DNA of 6,661 bases from contig JAFTNX010000255.1 of the NCBI GenBank assembly GCA_017451665.1, positions 1-6,661 of the forward strand. The letters are read 5' to 3'. The DNA comes from Oscillospiraceae bacterium. GTDB taxonomy: Bacteria; Bacillota; Clostridia; Oscillospirales; Ruminococcaceae. How positions within the stretch are numbered: position 1 is the stretch's first letter; each line of letters opens with the position of its first letter. This document shows positions 6,147 to 6,661 of this stretch, piece by piece. The notes under the pieces were generated by a model that worked only from the letters and a program-made list of their open reading frames with translations, had not been told where the DNA came from and made no database searches. Both the position numbers and the translations under genes were made by a program.

Positions 6147-6159
6147 TCACCAAAGGTGA
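6147..6159. repeat. Short perfect palindrome upstream of the recombinase operon
   Basis: TCACC (6147-6151) and GGTGA (6155-6159) flank AAA. It lies about 42 bp upstream of the small ORF start. It could be an operator, or a small hairpin in the leader if transcription starts further upstream (a TACAAT -10-like box occurs at 6182-6177 on the minus strand). Confidence 0.4.
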
Positions 6160-6205
6160 CATAATTTTTCTTTCTTATTGTAGCGAAACTACTAAACTAA
6201 TACCC

Positions 6206-6356
6206 ACAACCCCTGAATATCTCTCGTAATATCGCTGGTTTATGTGATTGCAACCCCTAATTCTGTTTTAGTCTGATTTTACAACCCCTATTTGAAATCT
6301 TCGCAAACCTCGTATTTTCGGTCGGCTTTGCCGTCCGATGTGAATTTGCAACCCCG
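6206..6356. repeat. Four dispersed copies of a CAACCCC(T) motif
   Basis: The copies are ACAACCCCT at 6206-6214, GCAACCCCT at 6250-6258, ACAACCCCT at 6281-6289 and GCAACCCCG at 6348-6356. All are in the same orientation (AGGGGTTG on the minus strand), with start-to-start distances of 44, 31 and 67 bp. The window ends in ACAACC (6656-6661), which may begin another copy. They may be binding sites for the recombinase, an accessory protein or a replication protein. Confidence 0.5.
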
Positions 6357-6420
6357 TTGCTTTAACTTGCTATCTTCTTTTGTGCACAAATCTATCACTC
6401 CAATCTCTGTTTGAAATCTT
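6291..6420. repeat. Direct repeat pair, TTTGAAATCTT
   Basis: TTTGAAATCTT occurs at 6291-6301 and again at 6410-6420, 119 bp apart. In each copy it is followed within three bases by CAAAC. The similarity then fades, so this may be a decayed duplication or a second class of binding site. Confidence 0.45.
6319..6337. repeat. G/C-rich hairpin in otherwise A/T-rich DNA
   Basis: CGGTCGGC (6319-6326) pairs with GCCGTCCG (6330-6337) around TTT, with a single T-T mismatch. No T-run follows on either strand, so it is not an intrinsic terminator. It resembles the short GGC-TTT-GCC palindromes scattered in some bacterial genomes. Confidence 0.5.
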
Positions 6421-6637
6421 TCTCAAACTTTATCTTCCCTCACAAACGCCCACAAATGCACCGTGTCGGATTTTATCAGCAGAAAAGGAAAAGTTACCCC
6501 GATAAGAGCTAAAACCCCACAAAACGCGTTTCTCTGCGAATTTCAAAAGTTAAATTCAAATAAAAAATGTAAAAGCTATATCTTCCTTTTCTGTAATAAT
6601 TAAATACTTTATACGTTAATCTTTCTATTAGTCTTGT

Positions 6638-6659
6638 TTGTGTTTCTCTCAGAACACAA
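6638..6659. repeat. Inverted repeat at the right window edge
   Basis: TTGTGTT (6638-6644) and AACACAA (6653-6659) are perfect 7-bp arms around an 8-nt loop. Their role is unknown, and the window ends two bases later. Confidence 0.3.
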
Positions 6660-6661
6660 CC

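Larger units (their letters stand above)
6106..6661. other. Gene-free A/T-rich region with short repeats upstream of the recombinase operon
   Basis: No credible coding region was found on either strand across about 550 bp. The plus strand is notably poor in G. It contains four CAACCCC motifs, one 11-bp direct repeat, a C-rich stretch near 6498-6518 and several dyads, listed separately. It should hold the promoter of the 62-aa/recombinase operon, but no promoter there is convincing. If the tRNA end is an attachment site, this is the element's internal control region. Confidence 0.6.

Noticed and set aside
5870..6159. Plus-strand ORFs of 63-90 codons across the recombinase start
   Set aside because: They are antisense to the recombinase and small ORF, rich in Phe/Ser/Ile as expected of a shadow frame, and have no supporting ribosome binding site context.
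6206..6356. CRISPR array
   Set aside because: Repeats are only 8-9 bp with irregular spacing of 31-67 bp. No full-length repeat/spacer structure or cas genes are present.
4311..6661. Second attachment-site copy (partial tRNA-Pro 3' end) within the window
   Set aside because: No repeat of the T-arm/acceptor sequence was seen outside the tRNA itself, so the other end of any element must be outside.

Overview
The window looks like low-GC Gram-positive (Firmicutes, Clostridia) chromosome, probably from a gut Ruminococcaceae/Oscillospiraceae-type organism. This is inferred from the A+T-rich sequence, AGGAGG-like ribosome binding sites with about 9-nt spacing, near-consensus sigma-A promoters with 17-bp spacers, GTG/TTG starts, and the families present. 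The species cannot be read from the sequence alone.

Left part (1-1874). A MATE-family multidrug/cation antiporter runs leftward off the window edge, so its C-terminus is missing. It diverges from a rightward gene for a small, unrecognised membrane-anchored protein. Both promoters are visible in the roughly 145-bp divergent spacer. The small gene has its own promoter and its own intrinsic terminator, so it is monocistronic. The MATE gene has its best ribosome binding site placed for an ACG codon rather than for the first ATG.

Middle (1875-4210). An OmpR-family response regulator and its sensor histidine kinase form an operon with a 17-nt overlap, closed by a strong hairpin terminator. The leader holds two promoter candidates. 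The nearer one carries two 7-bp repeats at an 11-bp period, the geometry of OmpR/PhoB-type operators, which suggests autoregulation.

Right part (4211-6661). A tRNA-Pro(CGG) gene with a consensus promoter and encoded CCA is followed by a long compound terminator hairpin. A large serine recombinase gene converges on the tRNA. Its last codons are antisense to the tRNA terminator and acceptor/T arm, and its stop codon lies in the T loop. A 62-codon ORF of unknown function overlaps the recombinase start by 14 nt and is probably co-expressed. Beyond it lie about 550 bp without a credible gene, but with four copies of a CAACCCC motif, a longer direct repeat and several dyads. The most economical reading is that the tRNA 3' end is one end of an integrated element. 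Its integrase is the serine recombinase, and the repeat-rich region would be its control region or the next stretch of the element. The other end and any cargo would lie beyond position 6661. That the element is mobile is inference, because no duplicated attachment site is visible here.
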